Position numbers and translations under genes: made by a program
The notes under the pieces: model-generated
Database searches by the model: none
What the model was told of the DNA's origin: nothing
The model's input: the letters and a program-made list of their open reading frames with translations, nothing else
Shown here: positions 23,649 through 32,299 of the stretch, one piece after another
How the letters are laid out: each line of letters begins with the position of its first letter
Numbering within the stretch: position 1 is the stretch's first letter
Source of the DNA: Polaribacter sp. SA4-10
GTDB taxonomy: Bacteria > Bacteroidota > Bacteroidia > Flavobacteriales > Flavobacteriaceae
Direction: 5' to 3'
Assembly (NCBI GenBank): GCA_949519155.1
Contig: CATIQU010000030.1
Location: 1-32,318 of the forward strand
DNA: 32,318 nucleotides

Positions 23649-25424
23649 TTACATTCTCTCAGGTACTTTAATTCCTAGTAATAAAAATGCTTGTTTTATG
23701 GTGTCGGCTACTTTTTTAGATAGCTGTACTCTGAATATTTTTTTATCCTGATCCTCTTCTCCTAAGATATGTACATTCTGATAAAAAGAATTGAATTCCT
23801 TTACCAAATCATAGGTGTAATTGGCAATTACCGCAGGCGAATAATTTGATGCTGCTTGCTGAATTGTTTCTGGAAACAACTCCAATTGTTTTAACAGTTC
23901 CTTTTCCTTTTCGTGCAATTCAATAGAAACGGGACTTGCATAATCAAAATCTGCTTTTCTAATAATCGATTGAATTCTTGCATAGGTATATTGAATAAAA
24001 GGTCCCGTATTTCCTTGAAAATCAACTGAAGATTTTGGGTCAAACAAAATACGCTTCTTAGGATCAACCTTTAAAATAAAATATTTCAAAGCACCAAGAC
24101 CAATCGTTTCGTATAATTCCGCTTTCTCAGCATCAGAATAACCATCTAATTTCCCTAATTCTTCAGAGATTTCTTTGGCAGTCGTTGTCATTTCAACCAT
24201 TAAATCATCTGCATCCACAACAGTTCCTTCACGTGATTTCATTTTCCCAGAAGGTAAATCGACCATTCCATAACTTAAATGAAACAAGCTTTCTGCCCAA
24301 GTGTATCCTAGTTTTTTCAGAATCAAAAACAATACTTTAAAATGGTAGTCTTGCTCATTTCCAACGGTGTACACCATTCCACCAACATCCGGTAAATCTT
24401 TTGCACGTTGTATTGCCGTTCCAATATCTTGCGTCATATAAACAGCTGTTCCGTCAGAACGTAATACCAATTTTTCATCCAATCCGTCAGCCGTTAAATC
24501 ACACCAAACAGAACCGTCTTCTTTTTGATAGAAAACTTCAGATTTTATACCTTCATCAATAATATCTTTTCCTAATAGATAAGTATTGCTTTCATAATAC
24601 AAAGTATCAAAGTCAACACCTAAATTCTTATAAGTAACCTCAAAGCCACTATATACCCAAGAATTCATTGTTTTCCAAAGAGCAACAACATGTGCGTCTC
24701 CAGCTTCCCATTTCAACAACATTTGCTGCGCATCAAGAATCAATGGTGCTTGTTTTTTAGCGTCCTCTTCCGTTTTACCTTCCGCAATTAATTGTGCAAT
24801 TTCTTTCTTATATTCTTGATCGAATTTTACATAATAATTACCAACCAGTTTATCTCCTTTTAAACCCGTTGAAGTTGGCGTTTCTCCGTTACCGTACTTT
24901 TCCCATGCCAACATTGATTTACAAATATGAATCCCTCGATCATTAATGATTTGAGTTTTGTAAACTTTCTTTCCAGAAGCTTTTATGATTTCCGCAACAG
25001 AATAGCCTAACAAATTATTACGAACATGTCCTAAATGTAATGGTTTGTTCGTGTTAGGCGAAGAGTACTCCACCAAAACAGCATCTTCATTTTCATTTGC
25101 AACTGTAAAACCAAAAGTAGCATTCGGATACATCGCATTGAAAAAATTTACATAAAATGCATCTTCAATCACCAAGTTTAAAAACCCTTTCACAACATTA
25201 TAATTGGTAATCTCAGAAACGTTATCAACAAGGTACTTCCCTAGATCTTCTCCGATCTGAACAGGACTTCCTTTTTTGTACCGCAACATCGGAAAAACAA
25301 CGACAGTAATATCGCCTTCAAATTCCTTTCGGGTTGCTTGAAATTCCACCGAAGGAATTTCGGTATTATAAAGCGTTGAAAAACCTTCCTTTACTTTGGT
25401 TTCGATGGTATTTTGGATATTCAT
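23649..25424 (-). CDS. argS: arginine--tRNA ligase
   Basis: This is a class I synthetase of 591 residues that charges tRNA-Arg in the cytoplasm. The HIGH motif is HLGH at 130-133 (SSPNTNKPLHLGHVRNN). The KMSKS-equivalent is SGKMKSREGTVVDADDL. The N-terminal Arg-tRNA synthetase domain and the C-terminal DALR anticodon-binding domain (STYARIQSI-like YTYARIQSIIRKA and later LLGIKVPERM) are both present. The start is ATG 25424. A -7-like TAATTTCG lies 22 bases upstream. It is a standalone gene divergent from the YkgJ-type gene. Confidence 0.97.
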   Translation of the reverse strand: MNIQNTIETKVKEGFSTLYNTEIPSVEFQATRKEFEGDITVVVFPMLRYKKGSPVQIGEDLGKYLVDNVSEITNYNVVKGFLNLVIEDAFYVNFFNAMYPNATFGFTVANENEDAVLVEYSSPNTNKPLHLGHVRNNLLGYSVAEIIKASGKKVYKTQIINDRGIHICKSMLAWEKYGNGETPTSTGLKGDKLVGNYYVKFDQEYKKEIAQLIAEGKTEEDAKKQAPLILDAQQMLLKWEAGDAHVVALWKTMNSWVYSGFEVTYKNLGVDFDTLYYESNTYLLGKDIIDEGIKSEVFYQKEDGSVWCDLTADGLDEKLVLRSDGTAVYMTQDIGTAIQRAKDLPDVGGMVYTVGNEQDYHFKVLFLILKKLGYTWAESLFHLSYGMVDLPSGKMKSREGTVVDADDLMVEMTTTAKEISEELGKLDGYSDAEKAELYETIGLGALKYFILKVDPKKRILFDPKSSVDFQGNTGPFIQYTYARIQSIIRKADFDYASPVSIELHEKEKELLKQLELFPETIQQAASNYSPAVIANYTYDLVKEFNSFYQNVHILGEEDQDKKIFRVQLSKKVADTIKQAFLLLGIKVPERM

Positions 25425-25445
25425 TGAATGCTAAAAATTGAATTG

Positions 25446-25453
25446 CGAAATTA
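25446..25453 (-). promoter_or_regulatory. -7-like box TAATTTCG for argS
   Basis: The minus strand reads TAATTTCG, one mismatch from TAnnTTTG, 22 bases before the argS ATG. No clear -33 element. Confidence 0.35.
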
Positions 25454-25500
25454 AACATTTTTATTTGTTTTTTTGAAGGATTTTTGGTCAAGAATAATTG

Positions 25501-25508
25501 TATTTTTG
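25501..25508 (+). promoter_or_regulatory. -7 box TATTTTTG for the YkgJ-type gene
   Basis: TATTTTTG matches TAnnTTTG and lies 71 bases upstream of the chosen ATG (25580). A longer reading frame from 25484 would start upstream of this box, which argues against that start. Confidence 0.45.
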
Positions 25509-25579
25509 TGACACAATCAGACTTCCAAAACACGAGCTATTATTTCGCCCGTATTGCGGTGAGTTCAAAACCACTTTAC

Positions 25580-26104
25580 ATGCAAAAGCGCTTAGAAGAA
25601 CTCCCTAAATTAGCAGAAGATGCTAAAAAAGAAAACAAAAAATATTTTGTCAACCTACGAAAGAGAACTCCTAAGAATTTAGACTATGTAATGCAAGAAT
25701 TGCACGACAAAGAGTTTAAAAAAACAGACTGTTTAACCTGTGGGAACTGTTGTAAAACAACATCTCCAATCTTTACAGACACGGATACAGAACGTATTTC
25801 TAAGCATTTAAAAATGAGAGTTGCAGATTTTGAAAGCAAATATCTAGAACGAGATACTGACGATTTTATGGTCTTAAAGACAGCACCATGCTCCTTTTTC
25901 GATGAATCAGACAACACTTGCTTTATCTACGATGTAAGACCAAAAGCCTGTTCAGAATACCCACATACCAATCGAAAAAAATTTATTCAAATTACCGATT
26001 TAACGATTGAGAACACAACCGTTTGTCCAGCCGCTTATAATATCGTAGAAGCCTTAAAAGTAAAAATCCCTTACGAATACAATAAGAAAAAAACAAGAAG
26101 GTAA
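25580..26104 (+). CDS. YkgJ-family cysteine-cluster protein
   Basis: This 174-residue cytosolic protein has the YkgJ-type zinc/iron-chelating cysteine cluster: CLTCGNCCKTTSPIFTD, then APCSFFDESDNTCFIYDVRP and KACSEYPH, with a last Cys in TTVCPAAYN. The CxxCxxCC arrangement probably binds an Fe-S cluster or zinc. Biochemical role unknown. ATG 25580 is chosen because the conserved flavobacterial N-terminus as I recall it begins about here (QKRLEELPKLAEDAKKENKK) and because a -7 box lies upstream. GTG 25508 is in frame but would add an atypical 24 residues. The following gene on the same strand is 98 bases away. Confidence 0.87.
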   Translation: MQKRLEELPKLAEDAKKENKKYFVNLRKRTPKNLDYVMQELHDKEFKKTDCLTCGNCCKTTSPIFTDTDTERISKHLKMRVADFESKYLERDTDDFMVLKTAPCSFFDESDNTCFIYDVRPKACSEYPHTNRKKFIQITDLTIENTTVCPAAYNIVEALKVKIPYEYNKKKTRR

Positions 26105-26202
26105 TTTATTGACTTTATTGCAAACCCTTTAATTTTAAAACCATACAAACAGAAGTCTATCCTTAATTTATTTTTTCTTATTTTGTAGAAAAATAAATCA
26201 CA

Positions 26203-27039
26203 GTGGATACTTTACTCGTATATTTTGAGACCATACCATCATCACATAGAAGTCTATTCTTAGTAGGTGGAATTACATTTTTTTGGCTTTTAGAAAGCGG
26301 AATTCCTTTATTTCAGTTTAATTATAAGAAATGGAAGCATGCAGGACCCAACTTATTTTTTACAGGAACAACCATCCTTATCAATTTTACTTTGGCTTTT
26401 TTGTTGCTAAACACCGCAGATTGGGTTCAAGTGAACGACTTTGGAATTATTAACTGGTTGCCAGAAATGCCGGTTTGGTTGTATGCCAGTTTGGGTGTGT
26501 TATTATTGGATTTCTTCGGAGCCTATTTAGCACATTTCACAGAACACAAAGTAAAACCATTGTGGATGATACATTTGGTGCATCATTCAGATCATAAAGT
26601 AGACATTACAACTTCAAACAGACATCATCCCTTAGAGAGTATTATACGTTTTGCCTTTACTTTATTTGGAGTTTTTATAGTAGGAGCTCCAATAGCAATT
26701 GTATTTATATATCAATCTTTATCTCTAATAACAAGTCAATTTATCCATGCAAATATTAAAATCTCTCAAAAAATAGATAAATTACTGAGCTATGTTATTA
26801 TTTCACCCGACATGCACAAAGTACACCATCACCACAAATTGCCCTATACTGATGCAAACTATGGAAACATCTTTTCACTTTGGGATCGTGTTTTCGGCAC
26901 CTACATCGAATTAGATCGGGATAAAATTGTGTATGGAGTTGACACATTTCCAGATGAAACTAAAAACTCCTCTTTAATAGAATTATTAAAACAACCATTT
27001 CAAGGATATCGAGAACCAACAGGGGTTGAAGAAGTTTAA
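26203..27039 (+). CDS. sterol desaturase / fatty acid hydroxylase family protein
   Basis: This 278-residue integral membrane di-iron protein has about five hydrophobic segments (for example TILINFTLAFLLLNTADW). The histidine clusters expected for the family are present: HFTEH, HLVHHSDH, NRHHPLES and DMHKVHHHHKLPYTDANYGN. Family members hydroxylate or desaturate lipids. The substrate here is unknown. The start is GTG at 26203 (DTLLVYFETIPS), with no better ATG in frame before the first membrane segment. No terminator is visible in the 115-base gap to the convergent NamZ-family gene, and nothing else is recognised there. Confidence 0.88.
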   Translation: MDTLLVYFETIPSSHRSLFLVGGITFFWLLESGIPLFQFNYKKWKHAGPNLFFTGTTILINFTLAFLLLNTADWVQVNDFGIINWLPEMPVWLYASLGVLLLDFFGAYLAHFTEHKVKPLWMIHLVHHSDHKVDITTSNRHHPLESIIRFAFTLFGVFIVGAPIAIVFIYQSLSLITSQFIHANIKISQKIDKLLSYVIISPDMHKVHHHHKLPYTDANYGNIFSLWDRVFGTYIELDRDKIVYGVDTFPDETKNSSLIELLKQPFQGYREPTGVEEV

Positions 27040-27154
27040 TCTTTAAATTTGCAATAAGTATTCGTATTATTTAAAAAAAAGATTTAGGTTAATAATAAAC
27101 GGACATCTAAAAATAAACCAATGTACCTAAATGTCTATGTCGTCAAAAAGAAGT

Positions 27155-28396
27155 TTATTCATACATTAAATATTGTTCTCTTACCCGATTAAATGTAGAT
27201 AAATCTCGTTCCCACGTTTTTCTAATCGCTTCCACAGACATACCTTGTTCTATTTGTTGCTGCAATTTTTTTGTCCCTGCTAACTTGGTGAAAAAATCAT
27301 TAAAGAACTCTTTATCCCTATTCTGGTTGTAAGCTTTTATTAGATAAGACAAATCTAATTGAGACGTATTTTCTACAGTTCTTAAATCTTCACCATAACA
27401 ACGTTGATTTTTAAACTTAGGATATTTTGCACCTTTATTAGATTGTGGTGTAAAAGAAAATCCATTTGCATCTAAAAATGGAGATCCATAAATTTGAAAC
27501 TGTTTATCAGTTCCACGACCAGCAGAAACAGTTGTTCCTTCAAAGAAACACAAACTTGGATAGAGATTGATGCTTTTATCATTTGGTAAATTAGGAGAGG
27601 GCTTTATTGGTAGGCTGTAGTTTGTTTGATGCGTATAGTTCCCAATCGGAATTACTTTTAAATCACACTGAATTCCATTTTTTAACCATTTTTCACCATT
27701 GATCATTTGTCCATACTCCCCAATCGTCATCCCATACACAACAGGTACTGTATGCATCCCCACAAAAGATTTATGCTCCAATTCTAAAACAGGGCCATCA
27801 ATATAATGTCCATTTGGATTGGGCCTGTCTAAAATAAGTACTTGAATCCCAAGTTCTGCACAAGCTTCCATCACATAATGTAATGAAGAAATATAGGTGT
27901 AAAAACGCGCACCCACATCTTGAATGTCAAAAACAACAACATCAATTCCATATAATTGCGCTGCAGATGGTTTTTTGTTTTTACCATATAAAGAAACAAT
28001 AGACAAGCCAGTTTTAGTGTCAAAACCATCTTTTACAATTTCACCTGCATCTACTTTACCTCGAAAACCGTGTTCGGGCGCAAATACTTTTTTAATAGTA
28101 ACATCTAATAATAGAAGACTATCTACTAAGTGTAAAAATGAAGCCCCTTCCCGAATCCCTTTTCGCTGTTGACTTTTCAATATCACCGAAGTTTGATTCC
28201 CAACAACAGCAACATTCTTCCCTTTTAATAAATTCAAATACAACTGTGTGCGTTCAGCACCTGTTTTTATAATTTGATTTTCTTGATCCGTTTTCTTTGA
28301 AACCACTTTTGAGTTTTGCCCACATGAAATCAGCTGAAAATTGAGGACTAAAAGCAAGAATAAATATGTACTTTTGAAAGGTTTAAAAAGAAGCAT
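27155..28396 (-). CDS. DUF1343 (NamZ-type exo-beta-N-acetylmuramidase) lipoprotein
   Basis: This 413-residue predicted lipoprotein (STYLFLLLVLNFQLISC, Cys25) carries the DUF1343 domain, whose characterised member NamZ removes MurNAc from the non-reducing ends of peptidoglycan fragments. Family signatures are KNVAVVGNQTSV, FAPEHGFRGKVDAGE, VVFDIQDVGARFYTYISSLH, ILDRPNPNG, DGPVLE and EGTTVSAGRGTD. A role in cell-wall recycling is likely. The start is ATG 28396; a TTG one codon upstream is possible. The start lies 4 bases from that of the divergent ftsX-like gene, so its promoter must lie within that gene. Confidence 0.9.
   Translation of the reverse strand: MLLFKPFKSTYLFLLLVLNFQLISCGQNSKVVSKKTDQENQIIKTGAERTQLYLNLLKGKNVAVVGNQTSVILKSQQRKGIREGASFLHLVDSLLLLDVTIKKVFAPEHGFRGKVDAGEIVKDGFDTKTGLSIVSLYGKNKKPSAAQLYGIDVVVFDIQDVGARFYTYISSLHYVMEACAELGIQVLILDRPNPNGHYIDGPVLELEHKSFVGMHTVPVVYGMTIGEYGQMINGEKWLKNGIQCDLKVIPIGNYTHQTNYSLPIKPSPNLPNDKSINLYPSLCFFEGTTVSAGRGTDKQFQIYGSPFLDANGFSFTPQSNKGAKYPKFKNQRCYGEDLRTVENTSQLDLSYLIKAYNQNRDKEFFNDFFTKLAGTKKLQQQIEQGMSVEAIRKTWERDLSTFNRVREQYLMYE
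28369..28376 (+). promoter_or_regulatory. -7 box TACTTTTG for the FtsX-like gene, inside the NamZ-family gene
   Basis: TACTTTTG matches TAnnTTTG, 24 bases before the TTG start at 28401. It overlaps codons of the divergent NamZ-family signal peptide. It supports the TTG start over longer upstream frames. Confidence 0.5.
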
Positions 28397-28400
28397 CAAT

Positions 28401-29636
28401 TTGAATTACGAGTTATTTATCGCCAAACGCATAATTGCTGGCAAAGAGTATAAAAATAGTATTTCATCTCCAATAATAAAAATTGCAATCACTGCAATTG
28501 CTTTGGGGGTTATTATTATGCTTATTGCGATCACAACAAGTGCAGGGTTGCAATCAAAAATTCGTGATAAAATGGCGGGCTTTAAAGGGCATGTACAGAT
28601 TGTCAATTATGACAACAACAACTCCGAAGTTTCTGTGGTGCCTATTGATAAAAATCAAGATTTCTATCCCAAATTTAAATCAATTTCGGGCATTAAAAAC
28701 GTACAAGTATTTGCATCAAAAGGCGGGATCTTAAGAACCGAAAATGACTTTGAAGGCATCATTTTTAAAGGCGTTTCAACAGATTATAATTGGTCTTTTT
28801 TTAAAGAATATATGGTTGAAGGGCGTATTCCTGATGTAACTTTACCTCGAACAAAGGAAGTTTTACTCTCCAAAACGGTAATGAGTCGTTTAAGATTGAA
28901 ATTAAATGACACTATTTTGTCAACCTTTCCCAAAAATGACATCAATAAAATACCCTCCAACAGAAAGTATATCATTGTCGGAATTTTCAATACAGGTTTT
29001 GCTCAGTTTGATAATAGTGTGATGATTGGTGATCTTCGAGAAGTACAACGATTGCATAAATGGACAAAGAATCAAGTAGGCGGATTTGAGGTTTTATTAG
29101 ATAATTTTGATAACATCGAAGAAAAAGGAAATGAAATTTACAATCAAATTGGAGCCCAATTGAATAGTAAAACAATCGTAGAAAGTTATCCAAATATCTT
29201 TGATTGGATTAAACTATTTGATAACAATGTCTCGTTTATCATTGCAATTATGATCCTCATCGCTAGCATCAATATGATTACAGCATTGTTGGTTTTAATT
29301 CTGGAGCGTGTTCAAATGATCGGTATTTTAAAAGCCTTGGGTAGTAATAATTGGGCCATAAGAAAAGTGTTTCTTTACAACGCATCTTATTTAGTTTTAA
29401 AAGGACTTTTTTGGGGAAATATAATTGGTTTAACGATATTACTATTTCAGAAATACACAGGAATTATTACCCTAGATCCAGCAACCTATTATGTAAGTGA
29501 AGTTCCAGTGTACATCAATTTACTAACAATCCTACTCCTGAATGTTGGAACATTGGTGTTGTGCTTTATAATGCTATTAATCCCTTCCTATATAATTACA
29601 AAAATTAACCCTGCAAAATCAATAAAATTTGGGTAG
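28401..29636 (+). CDS. FtsX/LolE-type ABC transporter permease
   Basis: This 411-residue inner-membrane permease of the FtsX/MacB/LolCE group has one N-terminal membrane helix (IAITAIALGVIIMLIAITTS), a large periplasmic domain of about 220 residues and three C-terminal helices (SFIIAIMILIASINMITALL, LLNVGTLVLCFIMLLIPSY). The cytoplasmic loop ERVQMIGILKALGSNNWAIR is the FtsX signature. It may take part in lipoprotein release, by family similarity. The ATPase partner gene is not adjacent. The start is TTG at 28401, giving LNYELFIAKRII, where homologues I recall begin MNYELFIAKRI. Longer frames overlap the divergent gene. Confidence 0.9.
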   Translation: MNYELFIAKRIIAGKEYKNSISSPIIKIAITAIALGVIIMLIAITTSAGLQSKIRDKMAGFKGHVQIVNYDNNNSEVSVVPIDKNQDFYPKFKSISGIKNVQVFASKGGILRTENDFEGIIFKGVSTDYNWSFFKEYMVEGRIPDVTLPRTKEVLLSKTVMSRLRLKLNDTILSTFPKNDINKIPSNRKYIIVGIFNTGFAQFDNSVMIGDLREVQRLHKWTKNQVGGFEVLLDNFDNIEEKGNEIYNQIGAQLNSKTIVESYPNIFDWIKLFDNNVSFIIAIMILIASINMITALLVLILERVQMIGILKALGSNNWAIRKVFLYNASYLVLKGLFWGNIIGLTILLFQKYTGIITLDPATYYVSEVPVYINLLTILLLNVGTLVLCFIMLLIPSYIITKINPAKSIKFG

Positions 29637-29645
29637 CAGATATTC

Positions 29646-29731
29646 GCGTTAGGGATTGAATGGTCTGTTTGAGCGCTTCTGCATTTTTTGCAGGAAGCGA
29701 GTAATGAAAGCGCGACCTTTAAAGGTAACGC
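29646..29731 (+). ncRNA. conserved flavobacterial intergenic RNA-like element, copy 2
   Basis: GCGTTA (29646-29651) pairs with TAACGC (29726-29731). GGTC (29662-29665) can pair with GACC (29714-29717). CGCTTCTGC pairs with GCAGGAAGCG with one bulge. The opening GCGTTAGGGATTGAA and the block GAAAGCGCGACC match the shared pattern of the element at 23488. It lies 9 bases after the ftsX-like stop and before the promoter of the next gene, so it may be part of the 3' end of the ftsX-like mRNA. It resembles the flavo-1 candidate RNA, by recollection. Confidence 0.65.
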
Positions 29732-29743
29732 ACAAAAAACAAG

Positions 29744-29751
29744 TATCTTTG
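29744..29751 (+). promoter_or_regulatory. -7 box TATCTTTG for the cysteine synthase-like gene
   Basis: TATCTTTG is an exact TAnnTTTG match, 18 bases upstream of the ATG at 29770 and 12 bases after the RNA-like element. Confidence 0.6.
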
Positions 29752-29769
29752 TACTTGTAAAAAAACGAA

Positions 29770-30750
29770 ATGAAATACGCAAAGAATATATTAGAAACTA
29801 TTGGAAATACGCCATTAGTAAAGTTGAATGTACTTACCAAAGAGTTGCCATGTTTAGTGCTTTCGAAATATGAAACATTCAATCCAGGAAACTCAGTAAA
29901 AGATAGAATGGCTTTGCAAATGATAGAAGATGCAGAAGCAGATGGTCGTTTACAACCAGGTGGAACTATTATAGAAGGAACTTCTGGAAATACTGGAATG
30001 GGCTTGGCATTGGCTGCAATTGTAAAAGGATACAAATGTATTTTTGTAATGGCAGACAAACAGTCTAAAGAAAAAGTGGATATCTTAAGAGCTGTCGGAG
30101 CAGAAGTAGTGGTATGCCCAACAGACGTAGAACCTGACGATGCAAGATCATATTATTCAGTTTCGAAACGTCTAGGAGAAGAAACCCCCAATTCTTGGTA
30201 TGTAAATCAATATGATAACCCAAGTAACTGTAAGGCACATTTTTTAAGTACAGGACCAGAGATATGGGAACAAACAGCAGGTAAAATAACCCACTTTGTT
30301 GTTGGAGTTGGAACCGGAGGGACCATTTCTGGAGTAGGAAGTTACTTAAAGATGAAAAATCCGAATGTGAAAATTTGGGGAGTAGATACCTACGGGTCTG
30401 TATTTAAAAAATACCATGAAACTGGAATTTTTGATGAAAAAGAAATTTACCCATACGTAACAGAAGGAATTGGAGAAGACATATTGCCGAAGAATGTAAA
30501 CTTTGGAGTCATTGACGGTTTTACGAAAGTAACCGATAAAGACGCAGCAGTATACACACAAAGACTCTCAAAAGAAGAAGGGATGTTCCTAGGGAATTCC
30601 GCAGGAGCAGCAATAAAAGGGCTTCTACAATTAAAAGAACACTTTACAAAAGATGACGTTGTTGTCGTATTGTTTCATGATCACGGAAGTAGATATGTTG
30701 GAAAAATGTTTAATGATGCGTGGATGCGCGAAAAGGGCTACATAGAATAG
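29770..30750 (+). CDS. PLP-dependent cysteine synthase / cystathionine beta-synthase family enzyme
   Basis: This 326-residue fold-type II PLP enzyme has the Schiff-base lysine in NPGNSVKDRMALQM (Lys44), substrate loop EGTSGNTGMGLALA and phosphate-binding GVGTGGTISGVGSYLK. The sequence DDARSYYSVSKRLGEETPNS and FHDHGSRYVGKMFNDAWM resemble the CBS-type branch rather than CysK. There is no C-terminal CBS regulatory domain. It makes either cysteine or cystathionine from serine derivatives. The choice cannot be made from sequence alone. It could supply cysteine for the bacillithiol made through BshC. Start ATG 29770 with a -7 box 18 bases upstream. Confidence 0.9.
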   Translation: MKYAKNILETIGNTPLVKLNVLTKELPCLVLSKYETFNPGNSVKDRMALQMIEDAEADGRLQPGGTIIEGTSGNTGMGLALAAIVKGYKCIFVMADKQSKEKVDILRAVGAEVVVCPTDVEPDDARSYYSVSKRLGEETPNSWYVNQYDNPSNCKAHFLSTGPEIWEQTAGKITHFVVGVGTGGTISGVGSYLKMKNPNVKIWGVDTYGSVFKKYHETGIFDEKEIYPYVTEGIGEDILPKNVNFGVIDGFTKVTDKDAAVYTQRLSKEEGMFLGNSAGAAIKGLLQLKEHFTKDDVVVVLFHDHGSRYVGKMFNDAWMREKGYIE

Positions 30751-30774
30751 TGTTTGTCAAAAATTTGATGCAAT

Positions 30775-30813
30775 AAAAAAAGCAGTGTATAATTAATTAT
30801 ACACTGCTTTTTT
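30775..30813. terminator. bidirectional intrinsic terminator
   Basis: GCAGTGTATAATT/AATTATACACTGC is a perfect inverted repeat flanked by A and T runs. It lies between the convergent cysteine synthase-like gene and rimO. Confidence 0.88.
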
Positions 30814-30851
30814 ATTGAGATCGAAATCGTTTGGATTCGGATAATATATTC

Positions 30852-32168
30852 TTAAGCTTTCACGGGAGATCCATATAAATCGTAATCACCCGCTTCGTGC
30901 ATTTTAATATCAATAAACTCACCAATTTTAATATAGTGCTCTTTTGCATCCACTAAAACATCGTTGTCTACGTCAGGAGAATCAGACTCCGTTCTACCAT
31001 AAAAGAATTCACCATCCTTTCGGTCGAACAGACATCTAAAAGTTTGACCAACTTTTTGTTGGTTCAGTTCCCAAGAGATTTGAGACTGTACTTCCATAAT
31101 TTCGTTAACACGTTTAAATTTCACTTCAGCAGGAACATCATCTTCTAAAACATAAGCACCCGTGTTTTCTTCATGAGAATACTCAAAAGCACCCAAACGA
31201 TCAAAACGCATTTCTTCAACCCAATCTTTTAATTCTTGAAACATTGCTTCTGTCTCTCCAGGATAGCCAACAATTAAGGTAGTTCTGATAGCCATTTCTG
31301 GAACAAATTCTCTGAATTTGTGAATTAAAGCAGTCGTATTCTCATGAGTCGTTCCACGTTTCATGGACTTTAAAAGTTCTGTATTAATATGTTGTAAAGG
31401 AATGTCTAAATAATTACACACTTTAGGTTCACGTTTCATGACTTCTAAGACATCCATTGGAAAACCTGTTGGAAAAGCATAATGCATTCGAATCCATTCT
31501 ATACCATCAACCCTAACCAATGCTTCAAGCAAATCAGCCAATGCGCGTTTCTTATATATATCAAGACCATAATAAGTAAGATCTTGAGCAATCAACATTA
31601 CTTCTTTAATCCCCTTTTCAGCTAATTTAGTTGCTTCCGTAACAATATCTTCAATAGGAGTTGATCTGTGTTTACCACGCATTAGAGGAATTGCACAAAA
31701 AGAACAAGGTCGATCACAGCCCTCAGCAATTTTTAAATATGCATAATGTTTTGGAGTAGTTGTTAAACGTTCTCCAATTAATTCATGCTTATAATCTGCC
31801 TCTAAAACTTTTAATAAATTAGGTAAATCATGCGTACCAAAATATTGATCCACGTTAGGTATCTCTTTTTCTAAATCTGGCTTATATCGCTCACTTAAAC
31901 ATCCCGACACAAAAACTTTATCTATTTCCCCAGCTTCTTTTCTTTTCGCATAATGTAAGATCGCATCAATACTCTCTTCCTTTGCTTTACCAATAAAACC
32001 ACAGGTATTAATGACAACGATATTACCTTCATCTTTTACATCCTCATGAACCACATCCTTCCCATTGGCTTTCAATTGACCCATCAGTACTTCAGAATCA
32101 TATATATTCTTTGAACATCCTAAAGTAACAACGTTAATTTTATTTTTTTTAATGGTTTTTGTACGCAT
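30852..32168 (-). CDS. rimO: ribosomal protein uS12 methylthiotransferase
   Basis: RimO is a radical SAM enzyme with two Fe-S clusters that methylthiolates an aspartate of ribosomal protein uS12. The 438 residues have the N-terminal UPF0004 domain with cluster cysteines (VTLGCSKNIYDSEVL, NTCGFIGKAKEESID, SGCLSERY), the radical SAM motif CDRPCSFCAIPLMRGKHRS and a C-terminal TRAM domain (GQTFRCLFDRKDGEFFYGRT). The SKNxxDSE sequence favours RimO over MiaB. ATG 32168 follows a well-spaced promoter at 32191-32220. Standalone gene next to the rRNA operon end. Confidence 0.97.
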   Translation of the reverse strand: MRTKTIKKNKINVVTLGCSKNIYDSEVLMGQLKANGKDVVHEDVKDEGNIVVINTCGFIGKAKEESIDAILHYAKRKEAGEIDKVFVSGCLSERYKPDLEKEIPNVDQYFGTHDLPNLLKVLEADYKHELIGERLTTTPKHYAYLKIAEGCDRPCSFCAIPLMRGKHRSTPIEDIVTEATKLAEKGIKEVMLIAQDLTYYGLDIYKKRALADLLEALVRVDGIEWIRMHYAFPTGFPMDVLEVMKREPKVCNYLDIPLQHINTELLKSMKRGTTHENTTALIHKFREFVPEMAIRTTLIVGYPGETEAMFQELKDWVEEMRFDRLGAFEYSHEENTGAYVLEDDVPAEVKFKRVNEIMEVQSQISWELNQQKVGQTFRCLFDRKDGEFFYGRTESDSPDVDNDVLVDAKEHYIKIGEFIDIKMHEAGDYDLYGSPVKA

Positions 32169-32190
32169 AAGAATCTAGATTATTATTTTG

Positions 32191-32220
32191 CAAATATAGG
32201 AAGAAACAATTTCTTACAAA
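32191..32220 (-). promoter_or_regulatory. rimO promoter (TTTG-N18-TATATTTG)
   Basis: On the minus strand TTTG (32220-32217), an 18-base spacer and TATATTTG (32198-32191) give a full match to the Bacteroidota promoter. The -7 box is 22 bases before the rimO ATG. This is the best-formed promoter in the window. Confidence 0.75.
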
Positions 32221-32236
32221 TATTTTAAATTGGGGT

Positions 32237-32272
32237 AAAAAAAAAACCTCATATCGTTAGATATGAGGTTTT
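32237..32272 (-). terminator. intrinsic terminator of the rRNA operon
   Basis: AAAACCTCATATC/GATATGAGGTTTT with a four-base loop is followed on the minus strand by ten U. It lies about 28 bases after the 5S rRNA 3' end. Confidence 0.85.
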
Positions 32273-32299
32273 ATACACTGATTGTCTCAGTATAAAGAA

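Noticed and set aside
25484..25579. Longer N-terminus for the YkgJ-type protein
   Set aside because: It would start upstream of the -7 box at 25501-25508, and the expected N-terminus begins at 25580.
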